Both the position numbers and the translations under genes were made by a program. From contig OZ244806.1 of the NCBI GenBank assembly GCA_965220075.1, positions 1,860,001-1,924,000 on the forward strand: a stretch of 64,000 nucleotides of DNA, in the 5' to 3' direction. Source of the stretch: G965220075 sp965220075 (GTDB taxonomy: Bacteria; Chloroflexota; UBA11872). The notes under the pieces are model-generated. The model was given only the letters and a program-made list of their open reading frames with translations. It had not been told where the DNA came from and did no database searches. Below, one piece after another: positions 7,745-16,814 of this stretch. Position 1 is the first letter of the stretch. Every line of letters starts with the position of its first letter.

Positions 7745-8749
7745 CTACCAGGGCGGCGTTAAGCCCAACTCCTGGGCGATTTCGTCCAGCTCGGCCTGAT
7801 GCTCCGGTCCGACGGGGATTCCCTCCGTTCGATAGGCTCGTTCGCGCTCGGCCTCCGGTGCGCCGGCTAGCTGGGATTTAGCGAAACCCTCCAGCGGCGC
7901 GAGCTTGCCCACGCGCCGCGCGAACTCGTCCATTTCCTGGCGGAACTCGGCGGGATCGATGAAGAGCTCGATCTGTACCATCAGCACCAGAGCCGCCTGG
8001 TCGGCCGCGGCGAATGCCGGCGTGTTGCGCGTGGGGTCGGGCGAGACGCCGGCCAGCACCCCGCCCCAGGCTTGCGCGATGGTTCCGAGACCTATGCAGC
8101 GGAACACGGTGCCGGGCACCCAGCGCGCGATTTCGGGCCAGCGCGGCGAGACGCGCAGGTCGTAGACGGGCGAGAAGTCCACCACCAGCGGGTCTTCCCG
8201 GCCGGCCGGTGCGCTGAAGCAGATGGGGGAGCCGATGGCCGGGCTGTACACGGGACCGCCCGGCGGCAGCTCGGTCGGAGTGCCCGACGTCACGAAGCTG
8301 AGCAGGTCGTGCTCCAGAGTCATGCGCGCGTAGAGTCCGGCCGCGCCGATGTGACCGTGGTTGCGCGACTGCATGACCGCCATGCCGCGCTCGCGCGCTT
8401 TGCGCACGGCCAGCCGCGTGCCCTGCGCCGCCGGAAAGTACCCCGGACCGCCGTCGCCGTCGATCACCACACTCACGTCAGACTCCCTTACGACTCGCAC
8501 GTTGGGCGAGGTGTTCAACAGTCCCTGGCGCAGGTCGCGCGCGTAGCCCGCGATCAGGCGGCTGCCGTGGCTGTGGACGCCGCGCAGGTCGTTGGAGACC
8601 AGGTAACCGGACAGCTCGGCGGCGCGGTGACCGGCCAGACCGGCTTGCCTGGCGGCCGACTCCACGAAGGCCCGCAGGTCCTCGTGCGTTACCCGAATGA
8701 AGGTGGCCGGGGGCAGGTTCAGTTTGTAGGGCTCCGTCGGGGCGCTCAT
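7745..8749 (-). CDS. Malate/L-lactate dehydrogenase family oxidoreductase (Ldh2)
   Basis: A 334-residue member of the NAD(P)-dependent Ldh_2 family, distinct from classical Rossmann malate dehydrogenases. Family hallmarks visible are the N-terminal helical region with DLRGVHSHGS, the SRNHGHIGAAGLYA motif carrying the catalytic histidine, and a C-terminal helical segment. Members reduce 2-oxo acids such as pyruvate, 2,3-diketogulonate, ureidoglycolate-derived acids or delta1-piperideine-2-carboxylate, so the substrate is open. In this setting of sugar-acid enzymes a role on a 2-oxo or aldonic acid is plausible but inferred. Confidence 0.85.
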   Translation of the reverse strand: MSAPTEPYKLNLPPATFIRVTHEDLRAFVESAARQAGLAGHRAAELSGYLVSNDLRGVHSHGSRLIAGYARDLRQGLLNTSPNVRVVRESDVSVVIDGDGGPGYFPAAQGTRLAVRKARERGMAVMQSRNHGHIGAAGLYARMTLEHDLLSFVTSGTPTELPPGGPVYSPAIGSPICFSAPAGREDPLVVDFSPVYDLRVSPRWPEIARWVPGTVFRCIGLGTIAQAWGGVLAGVSPDPTRNTPAFAAADQAALVLMVQIELFIDPAEFRQEMDEFARRVGKLAPLEGFAKSQLAGAPEAERERAYRTEGIPVGPEHQAELDEIAQELGLTPPW

Positions 8750-8923
8750 CTAGCTAGTCGCTACTAAAGGAAAGGCCGCACCCGGCGTTTCCCGATCGAT
8801 CGGATACGCGGGCAGATCGTAGTGCCCCGGCCGCGCATGGCGCACCCATATGTCTCCGCGTTGGAGATTCGCTATGGTTGCAAGCCGCCTGGCCCGGCCA
8901 GATTGTGCCCAAGACACACACCC

Positions 8924-9412
8924 ATGGGAACGCCACTCTCGTACGTGCAGGACATCAACGCGCCGATCGACGTCGTGTTCGAGCTGGTGGAGGACGAGGA
9001 CAACCTCAAGCTCTGGATGGATGGGCTCGAGGAGACCATCTACTCCACGGCGCCCGACCCGGCCGATCCGGTCGGGACGCGCTTCACGCGGCGCATCCGC
9101 GAGGGCGGCCGCGTGACCGAATATGAATGCGAGCTGGTCGCCTACGAGAAGCCTACGCACGTGGCGGTCACCTTGGGGAGCAGCAGGTTCAGCATGCGGT
9201 CCGACTACCGTTTGCAGGCTATCCCCAAGGGCACGCGCGTCACTTACTCCGGGGAGACCCTCTCGTCATCGCGGCTGGTGCTTCTCATCGGATGGCTGTT
9301 CGGGTGGTTTACGCGGCGCATCCTCAAGAACCAGATGACCAAGCTCAAGCGGGTGGCCGAGGAACGGGCGCACAGCGCTATGGTCGAGCCCGATTCCGAA
9401 GCTGCCGACTAG
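8924..9412 (+). CDS. SRPBCC/START-like domain protein
   Basis: A 162-residue single-domain protein of the SRPBCC superfamily. It begins with the typical first strand and helix (INAPIDVVFELVEDEDNLKLWM), has a central beta sheet (ECELVAYEKPTHVAV, DYRLQAIPKGTRVTY) and ends with a long hydrophobic-amphipathic helix (LVLLIGWLFGWFTRRILKNQM). These folds bind hydrophobic ligands in a cavity; the ligand is unknown. I choose ATG 8924 because the in-frame extension upstream does not look like protein. The hydrophobic patch in the last helix is longer than usual and might touch the membrane. Confidence 0.7.
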   Translation: MGTPLSYVQDINAPIDVVFELVEDEDNLKLWMDGLEETIYSTAPDPADPVGTRFTRRIREGGRVTEYECELVAYEKPTHVAVTLGSSRFSMRSDYRLQAIPKGTRVTYSGETLSSSRLVLLIGWLFGWFTRRILKNQMTKLKRVAEERAHSAMVEPDSEAAD

Positions 9413-9648
9413 CCGTTGAGGCGCTGACCAGTCATTCGGGGCTTGACCCGGAATCCAGACGGGACCCCGGCCGCGGAGTTTCCCGCGTTGAGTGAACTAC
9501 TGACCCCGGCCCCGTATCGAGCACGGGACGGGCTTTCCGCCGGGGTGAGGGAGGGCGGCGAGGTGACGGAGGGCGGGTTTGAAACCCGCCGTTACGCTGG
9601 ACACATGATTGGTAGTAACGGCAGAGAGGCTGTGCGCCCCGATCGGCG
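9413..9648. repeat. Intergenic repeat fragments and hairpin
   Basis: Between convergent genes. Holds a short element (CATTCGGGGCTTGACCCGG, 9434-9452) of the kind dispersed through many genomes as extragenic repeats, and a hairpin with a 9-bp perfect stem GGCGGGTTT/AAACCCGCC around one base (9572-9590). A truncated piece of a similar element (GTCATTCCGG) occurs near 59178. Confidence 0.5.
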
Positions 9649-10413
9649 CTACGCGTCCGGGAAGAGAGGCGTCCGGCCGAACGCGCGCGCCTCGGCCGAC
9701 GAGCCGCTCAGCACGTAGTCGAGGTCGCTGCTGACCGTAACGAACAGCGCGCCCGTGTCGATCCATCTGCGCGCGCTCGCCAGGCCGCCCCCCGCGATTC
9801 CGGGCGCCTTTCCGTGCTTGCGGCAGACCTCGAAGATGTGCATCACGGCTTCGACGTGACGCGGCGAGCCTGGCTCGTGCCCGATCGAGCGCCCCAGATC
9901 GGTCGGACCAACCCAGCAAGCGTCCACGCTCTCCACCGCCATGATCGCGTCGGCGTTCTCAAGCCCGTCGGCCGATTCGATCTGCACGGCCAGCAAGACC
10001 TCGTCGTTGGCGCGTTCGATGTAGTCGGGTCCGTAGACGACCGCACCGCCGTAGCCGCCCGAGCGTCCGCCCAGCGGTGGGAAACGGGCGGCGAACTGCG
10101 CCTGCTCGGCCTCCTCAGCCGTATGCACCATCGGGATGATCACGCCATGCGCGCCGTCGTCCAGCACGTGGCCGATGGCGTAGTAGTCGTTCTGATTCAC
10201 GCGCGCGATGGGCGTTGCGCCGCCGCTGCGCACGGCCGCGAACGCCTGCGTGAAGGTGTGCCGGTGCCAGGCCGTGTGCTGGCCGTCGATGTGCACCCAG
10301 TCGAAGCCCTGGCGCGCCAGCACCTCCGCCAGCAGGGGAAGACCGGTGGCGCACTCGGCGCCCAGTGCTACTTCGCCGCGCTGCAAGCGCGCCTTGACTG
10401 CGTTATTGAACAT
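9649..10413 (-). CDS. HpcH/HpaI family aldolase
   Basis: A 254-residue class II pyruvate aldolase-like TIM barrel. Visible family motifs are the early DWVHIDGQHTAW segment, the GVIIPMVHTAEEAEQA..ARFPPLGGRS block, a metal-binding glutamate in VQIESADGLEN and the VGPTDLGRSIG block. Relatives cleave 2-keto-3-deoxy sugar acids or 4-hydroxy-2-oxo acids to pyruvate plus an aldehyde (RhmA, GarL, HpaI). The ATG 10413 has GAGAGG upstream. An RraA-family gene lies just upstream on the same strand, and both families act on related 4-hydroxy-2-oxo acids, so a joint role is likely. A second copy of the family is at 42876. Confidence 0.87.
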   Translation of the reverse strand: MFNNAVKARLQRGEVALGAECATGLPLLAEVLARQGFDWVHIDGQHTAWHRHTFTQAFAAVRSGGATPIARVNQNDYYAIGHVLDDGAHGVIIPMVHTAEEAEQAQFAARFPPLGGRSGGYGGAVVYGPDYIERANDEVLLAVQIESADGLENADAIMAVESVDACWVGPTDLGRSIGHEPGSPRHVEAVMHIFEVCRKHGKAPGIAGGGLASARRWIDTGALFVTVSSDLDYVLSGSSAEARAFGRTPLFPDA

Positions 10414-10551
10414 CCGTCGATCCTCTCATGCCTTAGCGGCTAATCGCACGCGGCCGCGGCTTGCAAGTGCGATTGGGCAGTCCTTCTCTCCGAGCAGGCT
10501 GCGGAGACCCTGTGAGCGCGCCCGACACTGCTTCTTGGGAGCAGGGCGGTC

Positions 10552-11250
10552 CTAGTACGGTGGTTCGCGGATTTGCTTCCAGTCTTCGTACTTGTCCAGG
10601 TTGAAGTCCGGGTCGCTCATGTAGGCGAAAGTCTTGGCCTCCTTTGTCCGCACCAGCTCGCAGGCTTCCGCAATCTCTTCGGCCAGGCTGACCGGAACGC
10701 GCGTCACACCGTCGCCGTCGCCGACCAGGATGTCGCCCGCATTGACCCGCAGGCCGGCAACGGTCACCGGACTGTTCACGCGCACGTAGCTGGACGCCCC
10801 GTGCCCGGGCACACGCGCCACGGCCCACAGCGCGCAGCCGGCCCGTGCAACGCCGGGTACGTCGCGCACCGCCCCGTCGACTACGGCGCCCTGGCAGCCG
10901 ATTGCGCGCATCCGGTACGCCATTTCGTCGCCCACAGTGGCGCCGCGGTGCGGGTCCGTATCGATATCCTTCACCACTGCGATAGTCGGAACGCCCGCGT
11001 AGGCCACCGCGTCGAAGAACTCGTCCGTGTCGAGGGCGTCCTCGCGGAGCGTCTGAGGCGCCACTTCCAGCGTCACGGCGTAGCCGACGCGCGTGCCCAG
11101 CTCCGGGGTCATGTACCGCAGGCTTGGACCCGAGTAGACCTCCTCGGCCGGCACGTGCCCGCGAACCAGCACGTCGGCATTCTGAATGAGCGCCGACTCG
11201 TAGGTGGCCAGTCTTGCCAGCAGGTCGGGATCAACCGTCTCGAAAGCCAC
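10552..11250 (-). CDS. RraA/HMG-aldolase family protein
   Basis: A 232-residue protein of the RraA family, which includes 4-hydroxy-4-methyl-2-oxoglutarate aldolases and the RNase E inhibitor RraA. The metal/substrate loop GATVGDEMA, the VVDGAVRD motif (catalytic Arg and metal Asp in aldolase members) and GDGDGVTRVP are all visible. I start at GTG 11250, which has GAGG seven bases upstream; the longer open frame includes an upstream hairpin repeat and is low-complexity. Followed on the same strand by an HpcH/HpaI aldolase gene. Retention of the metal-binding residues favours an enzymatic role. Confidence 0.83.
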   Translation of the reverse strand: MAFETVDPDLLARLATYESALIQNADVLVRGHVPAEEVYSGPSLRYMTPELGTRVGYAVTLEVAPQTLREDALDTDEFFDAVAYAGVPTIAVVKDIDTDPHRGATVGDEMAYRMRAIGCQGAVVDGAVRDVPGVARAGCALWAVARVPGHGASSYVRVNSPVTVAGLRVNAGDILVGDGDGVTRVPVSLAEEIAEACELVRTKEAKTFAYMSDPDFNLDKYEDWKQIREPPY

Positions 11251-11363
11251 GTTCGCGCCTCGGATTTCGCAAGCTCCCGTAGCATGCCTGAGGCGCGCGC
11301 GGGTGTCACGCGGCCGCCGCGACTGCGTGCGTGGATCAGATTTCCCGGCGCAAGCGCCCGTCG

Positions 11364-11384
11364 GGGCAACCCTTGTGGTTGCCC
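11364..11384 (+). repeat. Hairpin repeat element, variant stem
   Basis: 8-bp stem GGGCAACC/GGTTGCCC with loop CTTGT. Same architecture and loop as the elements at 2229 and 2533, but with two stem pairs changed on both sides (GG to AA matched by CC to TT). Confidence 0.65.
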
Positions 11385-11462
11385 GTGACGGCTCCGGCAT
11401 GGGATCGGCCGGCCCCCCGGCTGATACGATGATCCGCCCCTGGCAGCGAGGATATTAGACCT

Positions 11463-12317
11463 GTGTCAGACACAAACCCCCCGGTTCTGATGATGTGCTG
11501 CACGATGTCCAGCATGGGTGAGTTTCGTACCGCTCACGGCGAGGCTTCTTTGGATGACAAGCTGGCCGCCATCAAGCAGGCGGGGTTTGTAGGCGTCCTG
11601 AACCGGACGCCGCCGATCACGCGCGAGCTTCTGGACCGCCACGGACTTCGGTACTGCGCCCACGCCGACATCGCGACGATGGAAAGGGCGCGCCCGGAGC
11701 TGGAGAAGGTCAAGGCCGAGGGCGTCGATCGCGTCAACGTGCAGCTTGGCGATCACGACACGCCCATCCCGTTCGCCGTCGACCTGGCGCGCCACGCAAT
11801 GGCTACGGCCGACGAGCTGGGCGTGAACGCCGCGGTGGAGCTGCATCGCGATACCGCCACCGAGACGCCCGAGAAGATGTTCGCGATCGCCGACGGATTC
11901 GAGAAGGCCGCGGGCAAGCTGCTGCCGATCACTTGGGATTTCTCGCACTTCGCGGTCATCAAGTCGCTGGCGCCGCCCTTCTACGACCGCCTCATGGAGC
12001 GTGAGGACCTGGTGGTCCACTCCGATCACATCCACTTCCGCCCTTTCAACGGTCACCACGCGCAGATTCGAGCCATCGACCATGACGGCGCTCTGACGCA
12101 CGAGTTCAAGGACTACCTGGAGTTCGTGGATGGTCTTCTGGCTACCTGGTTGGCGCACTCGGGTCCCGGGCGCGAGCTTTGGGGCTGTCCCGAGACGCTG
12201 GGCGGCGGCTACGGACTAGTCGGCGACCCCGACATGTTCATCCAGGCACGGGCCATTCGCGACGAGGTCCAGAGTATCTGGGACCAGCACCTGGCGAGTT
12301 GGAGTCCGCCGGCGTAA
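11463..12317 (+). CDS. Sugar phosphate isomerase/epimerase-like TIM-barrel protein
   Basis: A 284-residue protein resembling the xylose isomerase-like/AP-endonuclease-2 TIM-barrel superfamily. Likely metal ligands are the glutamate in NAAVELHRD (barrel strand 4), the aspartate and histidine of TWDFSHFAV, and the histidines in VVHSDHIHFRPFNGHHAQI. The GTG start is preceded by a GAGGA ribosome site. Family members interconvert keto sugars, dehydrate inosose or cleave sugar acids; the exact reaction cannot be assigned. It is divergent from the RraA gene, with the hairpin repeat at 11364 between them. A second member of the superfamily is at 45219. Confidence 0.75.
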   Translation: MSDTNPPVLMMCCTMSSMGEFRTAHGEASLDDKLAAIKQAGFVGVLNRTPPITRELLDRHGLRYCAHADIATMERARPELEKVKAEGVDRVNVQLGDHDTPIPFAVDLARHAMATADELGVNAAVELHRDTATETPEKMFAIADGFEKAAGKLLPITWDFSHFAVIKSLAPPFYDRLMEREDLVVHSDHIHFRPFNGHHAQIRAIDHDGALTHEFKDYLEFVDGLLATWLAHSGPGRELWGCPETLGGGYGLVGDPDMFIQARAIRDEVQSIWDQHLASWSPPA

Positions 12318-12326
12318 AGGTTCGAA

Positions 12327-12569
12327 TCACTGCGCGCGCCTGGACGGCCGCCACGCCATGCGCATGTAGATGTCGCCAGCTCGCAGCTCGTCCAGCATTT
12401 GGTGGAGACGCCGGATTTTGGTTTCGTCGCGCTTTGCCCGTCCGATCCAGCCCAGGTAGTCGTTGCGTTGATAGGGCGGTCTGTTCTCGAACGCTCCCAT
12501 CAAGCCGTGCTCTATCAGAGCGGCTTTCACTAAAGGCGGCATCGGGTTCGCCGGGCGCCTGAGCGTCAT
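12327..12569 (-). CDS. YdeI/OmpD-associated domain protein (short)
   Basis: An 80-residue protein whose centre (AFENRPPYQRNDYLGWIGRAKRDETKIRRLHQML) matches the C-terminal helical segment of the YdeI/OmpD-associated family, in which a tyrosine-tryptophan motif and K.RR.....E pattern recur. I start at ATG 12569, directly before MTLRRPANPMPP. Full-length family members are 150-200 residues with a preceding DUF1905 beta domain, missing here. It may be a naturally short form or an N-terminally truncated copy. Function is unknown beyond proposed stress or bacteriocin-resistance roles in E. coli. Confidence 0.55.
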   Translation of the reverse strand: MTLRRPANPMPPLVKAALIEHGLMGAFENRPPYQRNDYLGWIGRAKRDETKIRRLHQMLDELRAGDIYMRMAWRPSRRAQ

Positions 12570-12660
12570 CGGGCGAGTATGAACCTGCGCGGGGACGCTG
12601 CGAGTGTGAGCGCAAGGGCCGCGTTGCGCAATCGAGACGGCTGAACCGCGCAGCCTTGGC

Positions 12661-13032
12661 GTGCTTGCGTGTCTAGTTAGATCACGGGATCGGCCCGACG
12701 CATGCAAGGAGCGCGCGCAGCGGGCCGCATCCAGGGAGCGTCAAGACCGCGTGAACGCCGGCAGGCTCAACGAGTTCCACCACGCCGGGGATCCGGCCGA
12801 AGAATTGCTAGAACGGCTCGGATGGACGCAGGTCCCGTGGGAAACGACGGCGCGATTTCGGGCGCCGCGGCAGAACGATGGTGTGGCGGATATCCCGGTG
12901 CCGGTAGCAACCGTGTGCTGTTTGGTCGAAGGAACCTCGACTCTGTTCGCACGAGAGAAGGGAACCCTGGATAGCGGCTCAGCCCGCAACTGGGATGGCG
13001 AGATCCGTATTGGGGAGCGGCGAACGCTGTGA
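12661..13032 (+). pseudogene. Possible remnant of type I restriction enzyme HsdR N-terminus
   Basis: No intact gene is recognised. The frame contains DPAEELLERLGWTQVPWE around 12790-12843, which resembles the beginning of one group of type I restriction endonuclease R subunits (AELL..LGWTYVPRE). The sequence after it does not match and the ~1000-residue nuclease/helicase body is absent. No HsdM or HsdS gene is nearby. It is best read as a decayed fragment; the match is short and could be accidental. Confidence 0.3.
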
Positions 13033-13198
13033 TGCGACAGCAGCCCCCGCTCGTCTTGGGTGAGTTGGATGAAGCGCTGCGCAGCCCAACTGCGAGCGTA
13101 TAGTCAGCAGCCTGCCGGGACGCGAACCGCGGCTCCGGCGTCTCCGTATAGTCTAGACGGCAGGCGCAGCGTCTGGAACCGTAACCAGAGGTGGCATC

Positions 13199-15235
13199 GT
13201 GAAGCGGCGGTTCGTTGCACCCGTCCTTGCCGGATTGCTGCTCGTCCTTCTTGCCGCGCCAGCGGCGTCAGCCGAATGCAAATTCGTTCTCGGCTTCGCC
13301 ACGCTCAAGACGCTGATTGACGCCGCCGAGGGGCCTGACACGGTTGGCGTCTGCTTGGAGAACGAACAGTTCCACCCTGCCCAGGGCGAGGCACGGCAGC
13401 AGACCACCAGTGGCCTGCTGGTGTGGCGCAAGGCCGACAACTGGACAGCATTCACCGACGGGCATCGCACGTGGATCAATGGGCCTGAGGGGCTCCAATC
13501 CCGTCTCAACACCGAGTTGTTTGATTGGGAACGCATTGACCAGCTCCGAAGAAATGCCGCGGCGTTCGAGTACACCATTGGCACACCCGGCGGGTCGCTG
13601 ACGGTCGCGACCATTTCCGAGCCGCTCACCTTCAACCTGGCCATCGCCAACGACGCCTCGTCATCGGGCATCTTGAGCTACCTTTTCGATGGCCTCACCG
13701 AAACATCGTGGCTGACGGACCAGGTGGAGCCGTCGCTGGCGGAGTCTTGGAAGCGTTCGGATGACGGCCTGACCTGGACCTTCCATCTCCGTCAAGACGT
13801 CACGTGGCATGACGGGCAGGGCTTCACGGCCCACGACGTGGATTTCACCTTTAACCGGATCATCTACAACGACGACATCCCCTCCAGCAGCCGCTCATCC
13901 TTCAACTTCCGGTTTCTGGACGAGGCCAGCGGCGCTTGGCAAGAAGCGCAGATGGCGGTCACGGCGCTGGACGACTACACGGTCCAATGTGTTCTCCCGG
14001 TGCCCTTCGCCCCCTTCCTGCGCTCCATGGGCACCGCGATCTACCCGAAGCACATTCTCGAGCGGCACGTGGACGACGGCACGTTCGCCGCGACGTGGGA
14101 CATCGACACCGACCCGGCCGAGATCATCGGCACCGGGCCCTTCACCATCGAAAGCTACGCCCCTGGCACCCATTTGGTCCTGCGGCGCAACCCGAGTTAC
14201 TGGCTCAAGGACGACGCGGGCAACAGCCTGCCCTACCTGGATCAGGTCGTACACGTGATCGTCCCGGATCTGGATACTGAGCTCGAAAAGTTCCTAGCAG
14301 GTGAGGCGGACGTTCACGGGGTGTTAGGCGAGGAGTTCGCCAACCTCGAGCCGCTGCAGGATGAAGGCAACTTCACGATCCACAAGCGCGGTCCAGCTTT
14401 CGGAACCACGTTCCTGGGATTCAACATGAACCCGGGAGCCAACCCCGAAACCGGCACCGCCTACGTTGTCCCGAAGAAGCTCAAGTGGTTCCAAAACGTG
14501 CAATTCCGTCGGGCCGTGGCGCACAGCATCGACAAGGACACGATCATCAACGACGTGCTGCACGGCCTCGGCTATCCGCAGTGGTCCTCCATCAGCCCGG
14601 CCGCGGGCGACTTCCACAACCCCAACGTCCGCCGGTACCCCTACGACATCGACAAGGCCAACCAGATCCTGGACGACCTTGGTTGGGTGGACACAGACGG
14701 GGACGGAATTCGCGAGGACGACGCCGGCAACACGATTGCCTTCAAGCTGGTGACCAACACGGGCAATTCCGTGCGTGGAGCGGCCGGCACGATCATCAAC
14801 CAGGGGCTTGCCCTAATCGGCATCCAGACGGACTATCAGCTGATCGAGTTCGGCGAGCTCGTCACCCAGCTGGTCAGCTCCTATGACTGGGAGGCCATGA
14901 TCATCGGCTTCACCGGTGGATCGGATCCCTACGGCGGCATCGGTTTCTGGCACACCAGCGAGGACCTGCACCTGTGGTATCCGAATCAGCCGCAGGCGGC
15001 CACGGCATGGGAAGCCGAGATCGACGAGCTGTACATCAAGGGCAGTCAGGAGCTCGACCGTGACAAGCGCGTGGAGCACTACCACCGCGCCCAGGAGATC
15101 GCCGCCGAAAATGTGCCGGTCATCTACACCACGCTCTCCGAACGGTTGACGGCCGTCCGCAACGTTTTTGGCAACGTGACGCCCACCCTGTATTCGCTCT
15201 GGGATATCCGCTATCTATACCGGACGGATCAATAG
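13199..15235 (+). CDS. ABC transporter solute-binding protein family 5 with extra N-terminal module
   Basis: A 678-residue exported protein. GTG 13199 follows an AGAGGTGG ribosome site and opens a Sec signal peptide (LAGLLLVLLAAPAASA). Residues ~25-120 form a two-cysteine module (CKFVLGFATL, VCLENEQF, GLLVWRKADNWTAFTDG..TWINGP) that I associate with exported Chloroflexota proteins. From residue ~125 it is a dipeptide/oligopeptide-type binding protein (SBP_bac_5): PSLAESW..SDDGLTWTFHLR.DVTWHDG and the FRRAVAHSIDKD block are diagnostic. Such proteins deliver peptides, sugars or nickel to DppBC-type permeases. No permease or ATPase gene adjoins it, so the partner must lie elsewhere. Confidence 0.88.
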   Translation: MKRRFVAPVLAGLLLVLLAAPAASAECKFVLGFATLKTLIDAAEGPDTVGVCLENEQFHPAQGEARQQTTSGLLVWRKADNWTAFTDGHRTWINGPEGLQSRLNTELFDWERIDQLRRNAAAFEYTIGTPGGSLTVATISEPLTFNLAIANDASSSGILSYLFDGLTETSWLTDQVEPSLAESWKRSDDGLTWTFHLRQDVTWHDGQGFTAHDVDFTFNRIIYNDDIPSSSRSSFNFRFLDEASGAWQEAQMAVTALDDYTVQCVLPVPFAPFLRSMGTAIYPKHILERHVDDGTFAATWDIDTDPAEIIGTGPFTIESYAPGTHLVLRRNPSYWLKDDAGNSLPYLDQVVHVIVPDLDTELEKFLAGEADVHGVLGEEFANLEPLQDEGNFTIHKRGPAFGTTFLGFNMNPGANPETGTAYVVPKKLKWFQNVQFRRAVAHSIDKDTIINDVLHGLGYPQWSSISPAAGDFHNPNVRRYPYDIDKANQILDDLGWVDTDGDGIREDDAGNTIAFKLVTNTGNSVRGAAGTIINQGLALIGIQTDYQLIEFGELVTQLVSSYDWEAMIIGFTGGSDPYGGIGFWHTSEDLHLWYPNQPQAATAWEAEIDELYIKGSQELDRDKRVEHYHRAQEIAAENVPVIYTTLSERLTAVRNVFGNVTPTLYSLWDIRYLYRTDQ

Positions 15236-15396
15236 CGTAAATTGCCGCTAAGCCCCCGAACCGGGGCAGCGGCGGTGCGTTCAAGGTAGCCGCGCAGCCG
15301 CCCTCGGCCTGCGCGGCTGACGGCTATTCGCGCAACACGGACTGCGCCGAGGCACCGATGACATCCGTGGGCGGTCGCTCAGACCGTGATCCAAGT

Positions 15397-15472
15397 TGGT
15401 GGCGAGGGCCGGAATCGAACCGGCGACACATGGATTTTCAGTCCACTGCTCTACCGACTGAGCTACCTCGCC
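15397..15472 (-). tRNA. trnF: tRNA-Phe (GAA)
   Basis: Cloverleaf read on the minus strand: acceptor GGCGAGG/CCTCGCC, D-stem GCTC/GAGC, anticodon loop CTGAAAA with anticodon GAA, T-arm GCCGG-TTCGATT-CCGGC. The 3' CCA is encoded in the DNA. Confidence 0.96.
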
Positions 15473-15505
15473 CGAAGCGGGCGGTACCCGGAGGACACCT
15501 CCCGG

Positions 15506-15578
15506 TGGGCGATGCAGGGCTCGAACCTGCGACCTCTACGGTGTAAACGTAGCGCTCTCCCAGCTGAGCTAACCGCCC
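15506..15578 (-). tRNA. trnV: tRNA-Val (UAC)
   Basis: Minus-strand cloverleaf: acceptor GGGCGGT/ATCGCCC with one G-U pair, anticodon stem CTACG/CGTAG around TTTACAC (anticodon TAC), T-arm GCAGG-TTCGAGC-CCTGC. The bases after the discriminator A read CCG, so CCA is not encoded. Confidence 0.95.
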
Positions 15579-15956
15579 CGCGTACCTCGCGGCCTCCATT
15601 ATGGATTAGCGGCGCAACCCCCGGTCGATATTGCCGGTCGCCCCATCCCTCCGCCAGGAGAGCCAGGTGGCGGGGTTCTCGCGCCTGCCCCAAGCTCTCC
15701 ATCAGGCTGGCTCTGTGCGCACCCGCATGCACCGGGTTACGGTCTGCCTACCCGGCCGAATCGGCTGCCGCGCTCTCCGCACCCCCTCACCCGTCCCCTC
15801 TCCCTCAAGAGAGCGGGGTCGCGTCACACGCATTTTCGCCGCCGCATCAAGGGGCGAGGGCTACCCGGCGGCGTCGCATGCCGCCAATCCTACGCCACGC
15901 GCCCAACGTCGCGGACCGTCCGCGGTCGTGCCGGCGACCGGGGACTTGCGCGGGTG
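15579..15956. other. Intergenic gap with dispersed-repeat fragment
   Basis: No gene is seen in 378 bases between tRNA-Val and the SPFH gene. At about 15780-15818 there is a CCCCTCACCC...CTCTCCCTC stretch followed by GAGAG, a reverse-oriented relative of the low-complexity block near 2360-2402. Confidence 0.45.
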
Positions 15957-16814
15957 TTAGCCGCCTAGCGAAGGCGTGCCCAAGATGACCGGGAGCCCGG
16001 TGTCCGGATTGGTGGGCACGTAGACCACGCTGCCGGAATCCAAGTCACGCAGCGCCGTGATGTACTTGTCTTGCAGCACCGCGGCGGTAAGCGACTCATT
16101 GACGATCCTGTTGGCGTCGGCAATACCCTGGGCCTCTTCGCGTTTGCGCTGGGCTTCCTGAACGGCCTCCTCGACTCGGAACCGGCGCTCCTGAATCGCT
16201 TGCTCGGCCGCCAGCTTGGCCTCGATGGCCTGTGTGATTACGGCCGGCAGGCCGACATCGCGCAGCAGGACATTCTCTACGATGATGCGGTCGCCAAAGG
16301 TTTCCTGAATGGCTACCAGAATCTGGTTCGACACCTGTGTGCGGGCCGTGGTGTAGAGGGCTTCGGCGCTGAACTGCGCCACCACGTCGCGGATGGCGTC
16401 GCGAATGGACGGGCGTACCAGGATCTCTTGATAGATGCCTTCGGGACCAAGTGTGCGGCGCACGTCGGGCGCTTGGCTGAAGTCGAGCTTGTAGAGGGTG
16501 GTCATGTCGATCCCAACCGTCAGACCCTCGGCCGTGAGGGTCCGCACGGTTTGGTCAGACTGGGTGAGTTCTTCCGCGGTCGTGCTCATAGTGATCTGCT
16601 GTGTGCGCACGCTGAACGTGTCGAGCGTCTGCCAGGGGGCTTTCACGAGCAAGCCGGCGGCGCGAGGCGAAGGGTCAACCACCCCGAAGGTGCTGATCAC
16701 GCCAACCTCACCAACGTTCACCACTCGAATGCTGAAAAGCCCGAGAATGATGACCGCCGCTATTAAGACGACGATGATTCCGATTGCGGTGCTTCCGTAG
16801 CGCGATTGCGGCAT
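15957..16814 (-). CDS. SPFH/prohibitin-family membrane protein (HflK/HflC-like)
   Basis: A 285-residue protein with one N-terminal transmembrane helix (IGIIVVLIAAVIILGLFSI), then an SPFH/band 7 domain starting VNVGEVGVISTFG and a C-terminal coiled coil rich in E, Q, R and A (about residues 195-240). This layout is typical of prohibitin-like or HflC-like proteins that oligomerise at the membrane and regulate FtsH-type proteases or organise lipid domains. ATG 16814 has GAGAG upstream. No FtsH or HflK gene adjoins, so the partner is unknown. Confidence 0.85.
   Translation of the reverse strand: MPQSRYGSTAIGIIVVLIAAVIILGLFSIRVVNVGEVGVISTFGVVDPSPRAAGLLVKAPWQTLDTFSVRTQQITMSTTAEELTQSDQTVRTLTAEGLTVGIDMTTLYKLDFSQAPDVRRTLGPEGIYQEILVRPSIRDAIRDVVAQFSAEALYTTARTQVSNQILVAIQETFGDRIIVENVLLRDVGLPAVITQAIEAKLAAEQAIQERRFRVEEAVQEAQRKREEAQGIADANRIVNESLTAAVLQDKYITALRDLDSGSVVYVPTNPDTGLPVILGTPSLGG

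Noticed and set aside
15386..15988. 200-residue open frame across tRNA-Phe and tRNA-Val
   Set aside because: Covers two convincing tRNA genes and has no protein family features.
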